This document shows positions 6,807 to 7,139 of a stretch of 7,139 nucleotides of DNA, piece after piece. The DNA comes from an uncultured Collinsella sp. (GTDB lineage: Bacteria > Actinomycetota > Coriobacteriia > Coriobacteriales > Coriobacteriaceae), in assembly GCA_902470265.1 (NCBI GenBank), contig CABRFW010000080.1:1-7139 (forward strand), in the 5' to 3' direction. Made by a program: the position numbers and the translations under genes. Under the pieces are notes generated by a model. The model ran no database searches. It had not been told where the DNA came from and worked only from the letters and a program-made list of their open reading frames with translations. Position 1 is the first letter of the stretch; every line of letters begins with the position of its first letter.

Positions 6807-7139
6807 CTACCCCCTCAGCTCGGACAGGTCGCGCGCATCGAGCGAGTGGGAGTCGTCCCAAATGCGACGCACGACGATGGACATGATGATGACGGCAAAG
6901 ATGGCGTCGGTGGCGATACCGATCTCGATGATCTCGGGAGCGGTGGGGGCCAAAAGCGCGAGCGTCACATGGCTGCCGTTTTCCATAAGGCAGTATCCAA
7001 AGATCTGCTTCATGATGTTGCGCTGCGAGATGATGCAGGTGAGGCCCACAAAGAAGTGAGCGAAGCTAATAGCGAGCGCAGGCGTTGCGACCTCGGCCGT
7101 GGGCAGGCTGATCTGCGTCACGACGGCAAAGCAGATCGC
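6807..7139 (-). CDS. hyfE: Hydrogenase-4 membrane subunit HyfE, C-terminal part (5' end beyond window)
   Basis: This is the last 110 codons of a small integral membrane subunit of hydrogenase-4. The frame is open up to the right edge, so the true start lies outside; the GTG at 7121 is an internal valine, not a start. The full family protein is about 215 residues, so roughly half is visible. Recognisable family blocks are the stretch RNIMKQIFGYCLMENGSH and the helix EIGIATDAIFAVIIM, both close to E. coli HyfE. About three hydrophobic segments can be seen, followed by a short polar tail ending SELRG. The fold is related to NuoK of complex I, and the glutamates in the MENGSH and EIGIATD blocks are candidates for charged residues within the membrane. 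It is the first gene seen in the operon. Its last codons carry the Shine-Dalgarno sequence of hyfF, whose ATG lies 3 bases after the TAG. Confidence 0.92.
   Translation of the reverse strand, partial: AICFAVVTQISLPTAEVATPALAISFAHFFVGLTCIISQRNIMKQIFGYCLMENGSHVTLALLAPTAPEIIEIGIATDAIFAVIIMSIVVRRIWDDSHSLDARDLSELRG

Noticed and set aside
1..7139. A wholly new defence, mobile or regulatory system
   Set aside because: Every base apart from tiny junctions is used by recognised formate hydrogenlyase genes. I saw no CRISPR-like repeats, insertion sequence, tRNA, rRNA or sudden change in composition.

Overview
The window is a stretch of one tightly packed operon, all on the minus strand, encoding a formate hydrogenlyase of the hydrogenase-4 (Hyf, [NiFe] group 4a) type, its dedicated maturation factors and a formate channel. 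Transcription runs from the right edge to the left. In that direction the genes are hyfE (5' part cut off by the window edge), hyfF, hyfG, hyfH, hyfI, hycH (also called hyfJ), hycI and focA. The E-F-G-H-I-J order is that of the Escherichia coli hyf operon. hycI and focA, which are not part of the E. coli hyf operon, are added at the end. No stretch of 300 bases lacks a gene. The largest gap is 39 bases, between hycI and focA; all other junctions are between a 1-base overlap and a 3-base gap.

Organism: the DNA is GC-rich with GC-rich third codon positions, which also explains the many long antisense open frames. The proteins clearly belong to the Hyc/Hyf families but differ from the enterobacterial ones, with extra tails on HyfH, HyfG, HycH and HycI. 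Together with the operon layout this would fit a hydrogen-producing anaerobic gut actinobacterium such as Collinsella or another Coriobacteriia. That placement is inference from overall character and recall, not from a marker gene.

Region by region: 6807-7139 holds the C-terminal half of the membrane subunit HyfE; 5244-6803 the proton-transporter-like membrane subunit HyfF; 3468-5240 the catalytic large subunit HyfG, a NuoC-NuoD fusion; 2750-3466 the two-cluster ferredoxin HyfH; 1965-2747 the small subunit HyfI (NuoB-like); 1383-1964 the assembly factor HycH; 880-1383 the large-subunit endopeptidase HycI; 841-879 a short spacer with an inverted repeat reaching into hycI; 1-840 the FNT-family formate channel FocA.

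How they work together: by family knowledge, electrons from a formate dehydrogenase (not in the window) pass through HyfH and HyfI clusters to the Ni-Fe site in HyfG, where protons are reduced to H2. HyfE and HyfF, with membrane subunits expected upstream, form a membrane arm that may couple this to ion translocation. HycH and HycI mature HyfG, HycI by removing its C-terminal tail. FocA moves formate across the membrane. I see no undescribed system. The points most worth a second look are the hairpin at the hycI-focA junction, the added protein tails, and Shine-Dalgarno sequences written into the last codons of each upstream gene.
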